Assembly: GCA_021827205.1 (NCBI GenBank)
Contig: JAKAWV010000007.1
Location: 62,001-126,000 of the forward strand
DNA from: Pseudomonadota bacterium
GTDB taxonomy: Bacteria > Pseudomonadota > Gammaproteobacteria > Xanthomonadales > Rhodanobacteraceae
Direction of reading: 5' to 3'
Length of the DNA stretch: 64,000 nt
Position numbers and translations under genes: made by a program. Positions 29,096 to 37,929 of this stretch are shown here, piece by piece. Within the stretch, counting starts at the first letter, position 1; each line of letters opens with the position of its first letter. The notes beneath the pieces were generated by a model that was not told the DNA's origin, did not search any database, and was given only the letters and a program-made list of their open reading frames with translations.

Positions 29096-30403
29096 ATGAG
29101 TTCAAAACTTGACGCAGGTATCGCGCGGGCACAGCAATTACGCAACCGCGGCGAATACGACGCGGCCTGTCAACTGTTGCGCGTGGTGCTGGGGGCCGGC
29201 GCCAGCGCTGAGGATTGCTATCGCGTTGCCTTGTTCATCAAGCAGACGCAGCGCGAGCACTGGGCCTACGAAGTTTGCGAGCAAGCATTGGCGCGAGGAT
29301 TGCGCACACCGCAGCTTCTGGCTTTGAGTGGCAGTCTTGCGCAGTCCATGGGCCGTTTTGAGCAAGCGCGCACGCATTTGCTAGCGGCTTGGCATGCGGG
29401 CATCGATTTGAACGAGTGGCAGGTGTTGCCGGCGCTGGCACACACCCTGCGGTATACGGATTCGCGGCATCCTGATCGCACATTGTTGGAATCCGCACTG
29501 GCCACGTCAGCGCTGTTGCCCACGACCCGTGCCGCCCTGCATTTTGCACTCGGCAAATTGCACGATGATTGCGGTGAGCCCGCACAAGCCGTTGCGCATT
29601 GGCGTGGCGCGCATGTTGCGATATCCGAGGTCACGCGCTGGGATGCGGCACGCTGGCAGCAGCGCGTGCAGCTCGCGCAGCGGGCGGAGCCGATCCGGCG
29701 ATGCGCCCCCGCTCCGTGTACGCCTGTCCTGATCGTGGGCTTGCCGCGCAGTGGGACGACCGTGCTGGCTGAGCAACTGGCGCGCGGCGCGACTCTGGTT
29801 AATCGAGGCGAGATGCCATTTCTGCTGTACGTACATGACCAGCTTGCCGGTCAGACGTGGCATGGGCAGGAGCCCAACGAGGGTCGCGCGTTGTGGCTGG
29901 CGCATCTACGTCAGGACGATATGCCGGCGAAGTCGCACTACATCGACAAGAATCCGTTGAATCTGCTGGCGCTGGAAACGGCATTCGCACTGTGTGCCGA
30001 GACGCGCGTGATCTGGTGCCATCGCGATCGAGCAGATAACGCGCTTTCTCTGTGGTCGCAATCCTTCGCGCATGCGGACTACGCGTTCAGCCATCGCTTC
30101 GAGGATATTGCCCGCGCGCAAGACGACTGCACGCTGTTGCGCCAGCATGCGCACGCACGCTGGCCTGACCGCGTGATTGATCTGGACTACGCGCAGCTCG
30201 TCCAAACCCCTGAAGCGACGTTACGGGATATTTTTGCGTACCTCGGAATCGATCCGCCCGCGGGTGTAGCCACGACGACACGGAGTGCGATCGGCAGTGC
30301 CAGCCTGTGGCAGGCGCGTCAACCCGTGCACGCACGATCACTGGGACGCGCGCACGATTACCGCGCGTGGATTCCGGAGCTTGATGGTTTTCTTGATTGC
30401 TGA
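29096..30403 (+). CDS. Sulfotransferase 3, shorter and divergent
   Basis: A 435-residue member of the same cluster, 55 nt downstream of sulfotransferase 2. The N-terminal 200 residues are helical and TPR-like but shorter than in the paralogues. The PAPS loop LIVGLPRSGTTVLAEQL is near residue 213 and the 3'-phosphate motif is VIWCHRDRADNALSLWSQSF, where the usual RHP is RDR. YIDKNPLNLL and VIDLDYAQLVQTPEATLRDI match the family. It ends 3 nt before the convergent pckG stop. The divergence suggests a different acceptor from its two neighbours. Confidence 0.85.
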   Translation: MSSKLDAGIARAQQLRNRGEYDAACQLLRVVLGAGASAEDCYRVALFIKQTQREHWAYEVCEQALARGLRTPQLLALSGSLAQSMGRFEQARTHLLAAWHAGIDLNEWQVLPALAHTLRYTDSRHPDRTLLESALATSALLPTTRAALHFALGKLHDDCGEPAQAVAHWRGAHVAISEVTRWDAARWQQRVQLAQRAEPIRRCAPAPCTPVLIVGLPRSGTTVLAEQLARGATLVNRGEMPFLLYVHDQLAGQTWHGQEPNEGRALWLAHLRQDDMPAKSHYIDKNPLNLLALETAFALCAETRVIWCHRDRADNALSLWSQSFAHADYAFSHRFEDIARAQDDCTLLRQHAHARWPDRVIDLDYAQLVQTPEATLRDIFAYLGIDPPAGVATTTRSAIGSASLWQARQPVHARSLGRAHDYRAWIPELDGFLDC

Positions 30404-30406
30404 CTG

Positions 30407-32191
30407 TCAGCCATTAGCGATGCGCGCTGGCTGCGCAGAAATGACTTCCAGCGCATCGAGCACGCGCCGCCGCTCGCTTTCCAGGCGTATCGGCAGGCGC
30501 GCGCCGAATTCGGCGAAGTAATCACCCAACGCCTGCATCTCGCGCTGCCAGCCGGCGTGGTCGATGCTCAGCAGCGCATCCAGTGAAGTGGCGGGCAGAT
30601 TCAGCGCGGCCACATCCAGATCATGCGCGCGCGGCACGTGGCCGATCGGCGTTGCCACGGCATCGGCCGCGCCTGCGCAGCGCGCCAGCATCCACGCCAG
30701 CACGCGTAGGTTGTCACCAAAGCCCGGCCACAGGAACTTGCCGTCGCTGCCTTTGCGGAACCAGTTGACGTGGAAGATTTTCGGCAACTGCGCGCCGGGT
30801 CGGTCGAAACTCAGCCAGTGCGCGAAGTAGTCGGCGAAGTTGTAGCCGCAGAAGGGCTTCATGGCCATCGGGTCGCGCCGCAGCACGCCGACGGCACCGC
30901 TGGCAGCGGCGGTAGTTTCCGAGCCCATGGCCGCGCCCATCAGTACGCCGTGCGCCCAGTCGCGCGCCTCGAACACCAATGGCAGTAGCGCTTCGCGGCG
31001 GCCGCCGAAGATGATGGCGCTGATCGGTACGCCCTGCCTGTCCTCGGCGCGCGGCGAAAAGCTGGGGCACTGCCGCGCGCTGACGGTGAAGCGCGAATTG
31101 GGGTGTGCTGCCGGTCCGCGCGCGGGATCGAATGGACGCCCCTGCCAGTCCAGCGCCGGCACGCGCCCGTCCAGACCTTCCCACCACGGCTGGCCATCGG
31201 CGGTCGTGGCCACGTTGGTGAAGATGGTGTCGTGATCGAGCATGGCCAGCGCGTTGGGATTGGTTCTGGCGCCGGTGCCGGGGGCCACGCCGAAGAACCC
31301 GGCCTCGGGATTGATCGCCCACAGGCGGCCATCCTTGCCGGGCGCCATCCAGCAGATGTCGTCGCCCACCGTCCACACCTTCCAGCCGGCACGGCGCATG
31401 TCCTCGGGCGGCACCAGCATGGACAGGTTGGTCTTGCCGCAGGCCGATGGAAACGCCGCGGCGACATAGTGTGTCTGCCCCTGCGGATTCTGGATGCCGA
31501 CGATCAGCATGTGCTCGGCCAGCCAGCCCTCCTGGCGCGCCTGCCACGAGGCGATGCGCAGCGCGTGGCACTTCTTGCCCAGCAGTGCGTTGCCGCCGTA
31601 GCCCGAGCCATAGCTCTGGATGCTGAGCTCCTCGGGAAAATGCATGATGAAGCGGCGCTCGGGGTCGAGTTCGCCGGTGGAATGCAGGCCGCGCACGAAG
31701 TACCCATCGCGTTCGATGCGTGCCAGCGCCGGCGCGCCCATGCGCGTCATCAGGCGCATGTTGGCCACCACATAGGCGTTGTCGGTGATCTCCACGCCGC
31801 AGCGCGCCAGTGGCGAGTCGATCGGGCCCATGCAGTACGGCACCACGTACAGCGTGCGCCCGCGCATGCAGCCGGCGAACAGCGCGTCCATCCTGGCGTG
31901 CGCTTCCTGCGGCGCCATCCACGGATTGTTGGGGCCGGCATCATCACGCGCGCGCGTGCAGATGTAGGTGAGGTGCTCGACGCGCGCCACATCGCCCGGA
32001 TGCGAGCGGTGCAGGGTACAGCCCGGATGCGTTTGCGCATTCAGCGCGTGCAATTCGCCGCGCGTCAGCATCTGCGCCAGCAGCGCCGCGTACTCGGCGG
32101 GTGAGCCATCGCACCAGTGGATGCGCATGGGCTGGGTCAGGCGCGCCATCTCATCGACCCACTGATTCAAGGCGGCGAGCGTGCTGGTCAT
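30407..32191 (-). CDS. pckG: Phosphoenolpyruvate carboxykinase (GTP)
   Basis: A 594-residue gluconeogenic enzyme converting oxaloacetate plus GTP to phosphoenolpyruvate, CO2 and GDP. The GTP-dependent type is shown by the P-loop region FPSACGKTNLSML with the hyper-reactive Cys251, by HFPEELSIQSYGSGYGGNALLGKKC, by the metal and GTP blocks WTVGDDICWM and NPEAGFFGVAPGT, and by MKPFCGYNFADYFAHWLSF. Length matches the family (about 600). It stands alone, convergent with the sulfotransferase cluster. The 347-bp region upstream holds its promoter and a repeat element. Confidence 0.96.
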   Translation of the reverse strand: MTSTLAALNQWVDEMARLTQPMRIHWCDGSPAEYAALLAQMLTRGELHALNAQTHPGCTLHRSHPGDVARVEHLTYICTRARDDAGPNNPWMAPQEAHARMDALFAGCMRGRTLYVVPYCMGPIDSPLARCGVEITDNAYVVANMRLMTRMGAPALARIERDGYFVRGLHSTGELDPERRFIMHFPEELSIQSYGSGYGGNALLGKKCHALRIASWQARQEGWLAEHMLIVGIQNPQGQTHYVAAAFPSACGKTNLSMLVPPEDMRRAGWKVWTVGDDICWMAPGKDGRLWAINPEAGFFGVAPGTGARTNPNALAMLDHDTIFTNVATTADGQPWWEGLDGRVPALDWQGRPFDPARGPAAHPNSRFTVSARQCPSFSPRAEDRQGVPISAIIFGGRREALLPLVFEARDWAHGVLMGAAMGSETTAAASGAVGVLRRDPMAMKPFCGYNFADYFAHWLSFDRPGAQLPKIFHVNWFRKGSDGKFLWPGFGDNLRVLAWMLARCAGAADAVATPIGHVPRAHDLDVAALNLPATSLDALLSIDHAGWQREMQALGDYFAEFGARLPIRLESERRRVLDALEVISAQPARIANG

Positions 32192-32353
32192 GGCGGGCGG
32201 TCTCGAACGTGTATGCGCCTGACCTTAACTGCCGCACGTGCGCGTGATCACGCCGCAGTGCAGCGCACAAATGACTGGAAACGCTTGCACCAGCAGGTCC
32301 GCGCGCGCCGCACCGTGGTGGGTGGCCGGGTTGAATTCGGGACGGGCATCAGC

Positions 32354-32427
32354 GCGGCTTGCAAAACCGCTCCGGCACAAATGCGCATGCGAGCCGCGGC
32401 AAGGATGCCCGGTTTTGCAAACTGATC
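32354..32427. repeat. Palindromic interspersed repeat, copy A (short)
   Basis: About 74 bp in the 347-bp gap (32192-32538) between pckG and the TetR gene; no gene was seen in that gap. The ends are inverted relatives, GGCTTGCAAAACCG and CGGTTTTGCAAACTGATC. Read on the minus strand it matches the two ends of copies B (37772) and C (52348), but the middle is missing. It contains GGGCATCCTTGCC on that strand, a short hairpin typical of this family. Confidence 0.7.
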
Positions 32428-32538
32428 AGCAGACAGCTCCGATGTTCACGATCAGCGCACGCGCCAACAGCCTGCATGCCGGCGCTGATGCGCGATGGCG
32501 AGCACCGTGACGGCGCTGCAATGAAGCACATCCTGCGC

Positions 32539-33123
32539 TCACTCCGCGATGAACGTATCAATCACGTGCGCGACGTAGGCCTCGTATTCGTCCTGGCTCA
32601 GGCGCGGCACGCCGAGATGCACGTTCATCTGCAGGAAGCCGACGTAGGCGGCGTAGGTCAGGCGCGCGCGATGGCCAGCGGCGCCGCGCTCCATGCCGGC
32701 CTGGCGATAAGCCAGGGCCAGAAAATCCATGCGCCGCTGCGATACGCGCGCCATCAGTGACTGGATGCGCGGATGGTCGAGCGCGCGCAGCAGCGCGGCG
32801 TAAACACGGTGCGGCTGCACCTCGTGGGCGATGCGGCGAAACAATTCGCGCAGCCGCGCGCGCGGATCGGACGCGGCCTCCACCTGGGCGCTCAGCTCGC
32901 GCTCCACATCTGCCTCCCAGCGCTCCAGTGCGGCGTTGAGCAGCGCCTCGCGGCTGGGGAAATGCCAGTAGAAGCTGCCCTTGGTCACGCCCAGCTCGCG
33001 TGCCAGACCCTCGACGTTGAGCGCGTTGACTCCCTGCTCGGCGATCAAGGCCAGCGCGGCGCGCTCCCAGTCAGCGGCGCTGAGACGCGATCGTTGCGCT
33101 TTGGCCGTACTTTGACTGTGCAT
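32539..33123 (-). CDS. TetR-family transcriptional regulator
   Basis: A 194-residue repressor. The N-terminal helix-turn-helix is clear: LIAEQGVNALNVEGLARELGVTKGSFYWHFPSREALL. The C-terminal half is a ligand-binding domain without an obvious known type. The ATG at 33123 (MHSQSTAKAQRSRLSAADW) was chosen; the longer open frame upstream runs through the divergent hydrolase. It is divergent from the hydrolase-fadE pair, so its likely job is control of fatty-acid or ester breakdown together with its own expression. The ligand is perhaps an acyl-CoA, by inference from context. Confidence 0.88.
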   Translation of the reverse strand: MHSQSTAKAQRSRLSAADWERAALALIAEQGVNALNVEGLARELGVTKGSFYWHFPSREALLNAALERWEADVERELSAQVEAASDPRARLRELFRRIAHEVQPHRVYAALLRALDHPRIQSLMARVSQRRMDFLALAYRQAGMERGAAGHRARLTYAAYVGFLQMNVHLGVPRLSQDEYEAYVAHVIDTFIAE

Positions 33124-33160
33124 GCGCGCATGGTAGGACGCCGCGCGCGAAATTGCCCCG

Positions 33161-33172
33161 TACGCAAGCGTA
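33161..33172. promoter_or_regulatory. Candidate TetR operator
   Basis: TACGCAAGCGTA has perfect 5-bp arms (TACGC/GCGTA) and lies between the divergent starts of the TetR gene (33123) and the hydrolase (33209), abutting a TTGACG that could be a -35 box. TetR proteins often bind such short dyads; binding is inferred. Confidence 0.4.
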
Positions 33173-33208
33173 TTGACGCGCACGCCCCAGCCTGCGCACA
33201 CTTGCGCG

Positions 33209-34099
33209 ATGGATTCGATCACCCGGCACGCGGCGTCGCAGCCGCAGCACTTCATCGCCCCCGACGGCCTCAGCCTCGCGGTGGAACGCTGCGGCGCGGC
33301 CGCTGCACCGGTGCTGCTGTTCGCGCACGGCTTCGGCCAGACCCGCCAGGCGTGGCGCGGCGCGACCCACAAACTGGCGGCCGCGGGCTGGCAGTGCGTC
33401 AGCTTCGATGCGCGCGGCCACGGCGACAGCGAGCGCGTGGCCGATGGCCGCTACCACCTCGCGCAGTTCATCGAAGATTTGCGCGCGTTGGCGTCCGCGC
33501 AGCCATCGCCACCGGTGCTGATCGGCGCCTCGATGGGCGGGCTGCTGGGCATCGCGGTGGCTGGCGATGCGCAGCGCCCCGCGCCGTTCTCGGCGCTGGC
33601 GCTGGTCGACATCACCCCGCGCTGGGAGGCGGCCGGCGTGGCGCGCATCCTCGATTTCATGCGTGCGTATCCGCAGGGTTTCGCCGACCACGACGCGGCT
33701 GCGGTCGCGGTCGCCACGTATCTGCCGCAACGCAGCGGGCGCAAGGGCGGGGAGCGCCTGCGCGCGTTGCTGCGGCGCGGAGCGGATGGCCGCCTGCGCT
33801 GGCATTGGGATCCGGCATTGCTGGATGTGGTCGAGAACGAGGGCCGCGCGCATCAGCAGGCCCTGCTGGAAGCGACGCGCCGTATCCGCTTGCCGACGCT
33901 GCTGGTATCCGGCGGCTTGAGTGACGTCGTGTCCGCGACTACCGTGGACGAGTTCATGCAGCTCCTGCCCGGCGCCGTTCACGTGAACGTGCCGGGTGCC
34001 ACGCATATGCTGGCTGGTGACGCCAATGATGCCTTCGTCACCGCCATCGCCGATTTCGTGCGCGCGCTGCCGCGCACACCTGCCGGGGTAGAGTCATGA
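33209..34099 (+). CDS. Alpha/beta hydrolase
   Basis: A 296-residue cytosolic hydrolase of the alpha/beta fold. The oxyanion segment LLFAHGFGQTRQAWRG, the strand DARGHGDS, the nucleophile elbow IGASMGGLLG (Ser in GASMG) and the C-terminal His in PGATHMLAGD are visible; the acid is likely the Asp in SGGLSDVV. The ATG at 33209 starts MDSITRHAASQ; an in-frame TTG at 33173 is less likely. Its last codon overlaps fadE by 4 nt (ATGA), so it may act on acyl-ester or acyl-CoA substrates. Substrate is not determined. Confidence 0.85.
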   Translation: MDSITRHAASQPQHFIAPDGLSLAVERCGAAAAPVLLFAHGFGQTRQAWRGATHKLAAAGWQCVSFDARGHGDSERVADGRYHLAQFIEDLRALASAQPSPPVLIGASMGGLLGIAVAGDAQRPAPFSALALVDITPRWEAAGVARILDFMRAYPQGFADHDAAAVAVATYLPQRSGRKGGERLRALLRRGADGRLRWHWDPALLDVVENEGRAHQQALLEATRRIRLPTLLVSGGLSDVVSATTVDEFMQLLPGAVHVNVPGATHMLAGDANDAFVTAIADFVRALPRTPAGVES

Positions 34100-36579
34100 C
34101 CATCGTGTTGATCGTGCTTGCGCTGCTGATGCTGTCGCTGCTGCTGGCGTTTCTGCGCAGCAATGCGGCGCTGTGGTCGGCGCTCAGCATCGTGCTGGCC
34201 GCCGCGGTGGGCTACGCCGCGGGCAGTGCGCGCGAGGCACTCATCGCCGCCATCGTGCTGGCGCTGTTGACGCTGCCGTTCGCGATCGTGCCGCTGCGCC
34301 GCGCGCTGTTCGGCCGATCGCTGCTGAAGGCCTTCGCGCATGCGCTGCCGCGTTTGTCGGATACCGAGCGCACCGCGCTGGATGCCGGCACCGTCGGCTT
34401 CGAGGCCGAGCTGTTCTCGGGCAAGCCCGACTGGCACAAGCTGCTGGCCGAGCCCAAGCCGGCGCTCAGCTCCGAGGAACAGGCCTTCATGGACGGGCCG
34501 GTGGAGCGCCTGTGCGCCATGCTCGACGACTGGCGGATCACCCACGAGCTGGCCGACCTGCCGCCCGAGGTGTGGGCGTTCCTCAAGCGCGAGAAGTTTT
34601 TCGGCATGATCATCCCCAAGCGCTACGGCGGGCTGGAATTCTCGGCGCTGGCGCATTCGGCGGTGCTGCAGAAGGTCTCCAGCATCTGCCCCACGGCGTC
34701 CTCGACCATCGCCGTGCCCAACTCGCTGGGTCCGGCCGAACTGCTGCTGCACTACGGCAGCGAGCAGCAGAAGGACTATTACCTGCCGCGCCTGGCCGAT
34801 GGCCGCGAGGTGCCCTGTTTCGCGCTTACCGGTCCTTACGCGGGCTCCGACGCCACCTCCATTCCCGACTACGGCATCGTCTGCAGAGGCCAGTGGAAAG
34901 GCGAGGAAGTGCTCGGCGTGCGCCTGACCTTCGACAAGCGCTACATCACCCTGGCGCCGATCGCCACCCTCATCGGGCTGGCCTTCCGCCTGTACGACCC
35001 CGAGCATCTGATCGGCAGTGTCGAGGATCGCGGCATCACCCTGGCGTTGATTCCGCGCGAGACGTCCGGCCTCGACATCGGCCGCCGCCACATGCCGCTC
35101 AACATCCCGTTCCAGAACGGCCCGGTGCGCGGCAAGGACGTGTTCGTGCCGCTGGCGCAACTGATCGGCGGGCCCGGCATGGCTGGCCATGGCTGGCGCA
35201 TGCTGGTCGAGAACCTGTCGGTCGGGCGCGCGATTTCGCTGCCTTCCAATGCTGCCGGTTTCGCGCGCATGGCGATCGCTTCCACCGGGGCTTACGCGCG
35301 CTTGCGCAAGCAGTTCGGGCTGTCCATCGCGCGCTTCGAGGGCGTCGAGGAAGCGCTGGCGCGCATCGGCGGCATGAGTTACCTGGTCACCGCGCTGTCG
35401 CGCTCCACCGCGGCGGCGGTCGATCGCGGCGAGAAGCCCGCGGTCACCTCGGCCATCGCCAAGTACCACGCCACCGAGATCGGCCGCGAAGTGGCGCGCG
35501 ACGCCATGGACGTGCACGGCGGCAAGGGCATCATCCTCGGCCCCGGCAATTACCTCGGCCGCAACTGGCAGGGCGCGCCGATCAGCATCACGGTCGAGGG
35601 CGCCAACATCATGACGCGCTCGCTGATGATCTTCGGCCAAGGCGCGATCCGCTGCCATCCATGGGTGCTCAAGGAGATGGCCGCAGTGGCCGAGCCGGAC
35701 CGCCGCAAGGCGCTGCGCGATTTCGACGCCGCCATGTTCGGACACGTCGGTTTCGGCCTGTCCAACGCGGTGCGCAGCTTCGTGCTGGCGTTGAGTCTGG
35801 GCCGGCTCAGCAACGCCCCCGGCGACGCGCACATCCAGCGCTACTACCGCAAGCTCAACCGCTATTCGGCGGCGCTGGCGCTGTGCGCCGACGTGGCCAT
35901 GGGCACGCTCGGCGGGCGCCTGAAGTTCAAGGAAAAACTCTCGGCGCGGTTGGGCGATATCCTGAGTTATCTGTACATCGGCAGCGCGCTGCTCAAGCGC
36001 TACGAGGACAACGGCCGCCCCGAGGCCGAGCGTCCGCTGCTGGCGTTCGCTTTCCACGAGAGCATCTGGCGCCTGCAGAACGCGCTGGATGGCGTGATCC
36101 GCAACTTCCCGATTCGCCCGGTGGCGTGGCTGCTGCGCGCGCTGGTGTTCCCGCTGGGCCGGCGCGAGGTACCGCCTTCCGATCGCCTCGGACGGCGCGT
36201 GGCCGCGGCCATCACCGCGCCCGGCCCGGCGCGCGCGGCGGTGCTGGAGTGGTGCTATCTGACGCCAACACCCAACCATCCGGTCGGGCGCCTGCACGCG
36301 CTGCTGCCGGATGTGGTCGCCGCCGAGCCGATCGAGCGCAAGCTGCAGAAGGCGCTGAAGACCGGCGCGATCAAGGCGCACGATTATCTGGCGCAAGTCG
36401 ATGAGGCCGCGCGTCAGGGCGTACTCAGCGCCGCGGAAGCCGCATTGTTGCGGCACGTGCGCGAGGCCGGCGCCGAGTTCATCACCGTGGACGATTTCGA
36501 TCCCGCCGACCTGCGCGCCGGCGCCGCTGCGCGCGCCGACGTGGCAGCGGTCGCGGGGGGAGTCACGCGCGTCGCGTGA
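34096..36579 (+). CDS. fadE: Acyl-CoA dehydrogenase FadE
   Basis: An 827-residue FAD enzyme for the first step of fatty-acid beta-oxidation, of the long FadE type (E. coli 814). Two N-terminal hydrophobic segments (about residues 2-20 and 25-55) suggest membrane association. The dehydrogenase core follows (FFGMIIPKRYGGLEFSA, CFALTGPYAGSDATS, KRYITLAPIATLIGLAFRLYD, GGKGIILGPGNYLGR) and then the long FadE-specific C-terminal region (DUF1974-like). It overlaps the hydrolase by 4 nt and shares its regulatory region with the divergent TetR gene. Confidence 0.94.
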   Translation: MTIVLIVLALLMLSLLLAFLRSNAALWSALSIVLAAAVGYAAGSAREALIAAIVLALLTLPFAIVPLRRALFGRSLLKAFAHALPRLSDTERTALDAGTVGFEAELFSGKPDWHKLLAEPKPALSSEEQAFMDGPVERLCAMLDDWRITHELADLPPEVWAFLKREKFFGMIIPKRYGGLEFSALAHSAVLQKVSSICPTASSTIAVPNSLGPAELLLHYGSEQQKDYYLPRLADGREVPCFALTGPYAGSDATSIPDYGIVCRGQWKGEEVLGVRLTFDKRYITLAPIATLIGLAFRLYDPEHLIGSVEDRGITLALIPRETSGLDIGRRHMPLNIPFQNGPVRGKDVFVPLAQLIGGPGMAGHGWRMLVENLSVGRAISLPSNAAGFARMAIASTGAYARLRKQFGLSIARFEGVEEALARIGGMSYLVTALSRSTAAAVDRGEKPAVTSAIAKYHATEIGREVARDAMDVHGGKGIILGPGNYLGRNWQGAPISITVEGANIMTRSLMIFGQGAIRCHPWVLKEMAAVAEPDRRKALRDFDAAMFGHVGFGLSNAVRSFVLALSLGRLSNAPGDAHIQRYYRKLNRYSAALALCADVAMGTLGGRLKFKEKLSARLGDILSYLYIGSALLKRYEDNGRPEAERPLLAFAFHESIWRLQNALDGVIRNFPIRPVAWLLRALVFPLGRREVPPSDRLGRRVAAAITAPGPARAAVLEWCYLTPTPNHPVGRLHALLPDVVAAEPIERKLQKALKTGAIKAHDYLAQVDEAARQGVLSAAEAALLRHVREAGAEFITVDDFDPADLRAGAAARADVAAVAGGVTRVA

Positions 36580-37102
36580 GTTCCATGACGCATGTGATTG
36601 CGCTGCGCGTCGCCGGCTGGTCCTGGCAACGCGTCGTACTTTGCGCATGCGCCACATGCTTTTTCCCATCTCCCGGCGGGAGAGGGCAGGGTGAGGGTTC
36701 GCACTTGCCTGGCCGCGCGCGGTGCGTGGATGACCCAGTACTCTTGCGCCAAGCGCAAAGCAAGAATGCTCACACAAAGGCAACCATCCCCCGCATCGCG
36801 CGCGCCTTGCAACCCGTGCGGCATCAATCCTGCATCGCGGCCGCTTGCTCGCGCGTGGTCGCGAACCTTCGTCTCACGCACCGCAATCGGCCGGGCGCGT
36901 CATCACGCGCCCGGCAACCGAAGCTGCCACCCGCGAATCACACGGGAATCCTTCCCCGTTCGATACACACTCGACACAACTGTGGTCCAAGCTCCATCTC
37001 CTCCCGCATCCGCAAGCACAAACTCCTGACATGCGGCAGTTTCCGTCCCGAGACGCGCTGACCGATAGGCTTTACGTGCCTGCGCACACAACGCTTCGGG
37101 TC
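36580..37102. other. Intergenic region between fadE and the P460 gene
   Basis: A 523-bp region between convergent genes. Apart from the short repeat at 36666-36702, no gene, terminator or RNA is recognised. Frames in it are short and have no family resemblance. Confidence 0.4.
36666..36702. repeat. CTCTCCC/GGGAGAG-type intergenic repeat
   Basis: The core CTCCCGGCGGGAGAGGG is followed by GGGTGAGGGTTCG. The same units recur at 48388-48438 and inside ileS (57762-57961). This palindrome with a GGGTGAGGG tail is a very common proteobacterial intergenic repeat. Confidence 0.65.
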
Positions 37103-37690
37103 TTACTTCACGATCGCCTCGGGGTACTGTTTAAGCAGTTGAGCGTACTGCGGAGCGATCTGCTGTTTCGGGAAGAATGCCTTCCATACAGCCACCGACA
37201 GCAATTGCGCGGGTGGTGGCGCAAACACAAAGTCCTGTTGCGTCGCCATGGTATGACAGCTGATGCAGGCTTGAACCTTGCCGTAGGAGACGATCTGGCC
37301 GTTCGGCTTATAGGCGGCCATCACCCAGTCGCGGTCGGCCTTGTCGTAGCCATCGAGCTTCAGCATGGCGGTGACGCCGGTGGGCTTCCTATTGGCGTTG
37401 TAGTTCTCCTTGACCACCAAGGCACCGCTGGGATAACGCTTTACTTTCTCGATGCTGCCGGCTTTGCGAACCGCATCGTTCTCGACGGAATTGGCGAGAT
37501 CGGTGGTGTAGACATCCACCGTTCGCGATCCTGGCTGATAGGGTTTGCTTTCAAGCATAAGGGCGTGGCTCTTTTGCAGGACCTGGATGTCATGCCAAAG
37601 CGCAGCAGGACTCGGGGGTTCGGCTGCAAATGACAGGGCCGGAGTGGCAAGGATCAGGCCAGCAACGCCAGACAAAAACAGTTTACGCAT
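37103..37690 (-). CDS. Cytochrome P460-like c-type haem protein
   Basis: A 195-residue exported protein. The signal peptide (MRKLFLSGVAGLILATPALSFA) is cleaved near residue 22. One haem-attachment motif, CISCH, lies in the last third. The domain pattern (WHDIQVLQKSHALMLESKPYQPGSRTVDVYTT, YPSGALVVKENY, LDGYDKADRDWVMAAYKPNG) matches the cytochrome P460 family, some members of which oxidise hydroxylamine or NO while others have unknown roles. The ATG at 37690 has AGGAG 8 nt upstream. A P460 crosslink Lys cannot be assigned without alignment. It is monocistronic, convergent with fadE. Confidence 0.8.
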   Translation of the reverse strand: MRKLFLSGVAGLILATPALSFAAEPPSPAALWHDIQVLQKSHALMLESKPYQPGSRTVDVYTTDLANSVENDAVRKAGSIEKVKRYPSGALVVKENYNANRKPTGVTAMLKLDGYDKADRDWVMAAYKPNGQIVSYGKVQACISCHTMATQQDFVFAPPPAQLLSVAVWKAFFPKQQIAPQYAQLLKQYPEAIVK

Positions 37691-37771
37691 CGTGGTTCTC
37701 CTTCGCGGTGGATCGATCAGCGCTTTATGTGGCAAGGACTTGACAGTACTTAGATGGGCTCCTCAATAAAA

Positions 37772-37926
37772 GACCAGTTTGTAAAACCGGACATCCGGCC
37801 GCCTGATTCAAAGCGGCTGCATGCAAGCAAACGAGCGCGGTAAAGCCGCACCATCTTCGTCGCGACCAGCACTTGCGTGCTCGTCGCGGCGAGCACATCC
37901 GTGTGCCGGAACGGTTTGCAAACCGC
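37772..37926. repeat. Palindromic interspersed repeat, copy B (full)
   Basis: About 155 bp between prfC and the P460 gene. The left end GACCAGTTTGTAAAACCGG and right end CGGTTTGCAAACCGC are inverted relatives. The interior aligns throughout with copy C on the opposite strand, including AGCAAACG, GCCGC.CCA, GTCGCGAC, CTTGCG and CACATCC.TGTGCC. It ends 4 nt before the prfC stop. Confidence 0.75.
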
Positions 37927-37929
37927 TCT

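Noticed and set aside
33979-36783. A 934-codon open frame on the minus strand opposite fadE
   Set aside because: High-GC third-position bias leaves long antisense frames open. It is rich in Arg, His and Gln and fadE on the plus strand is complete and conserved.
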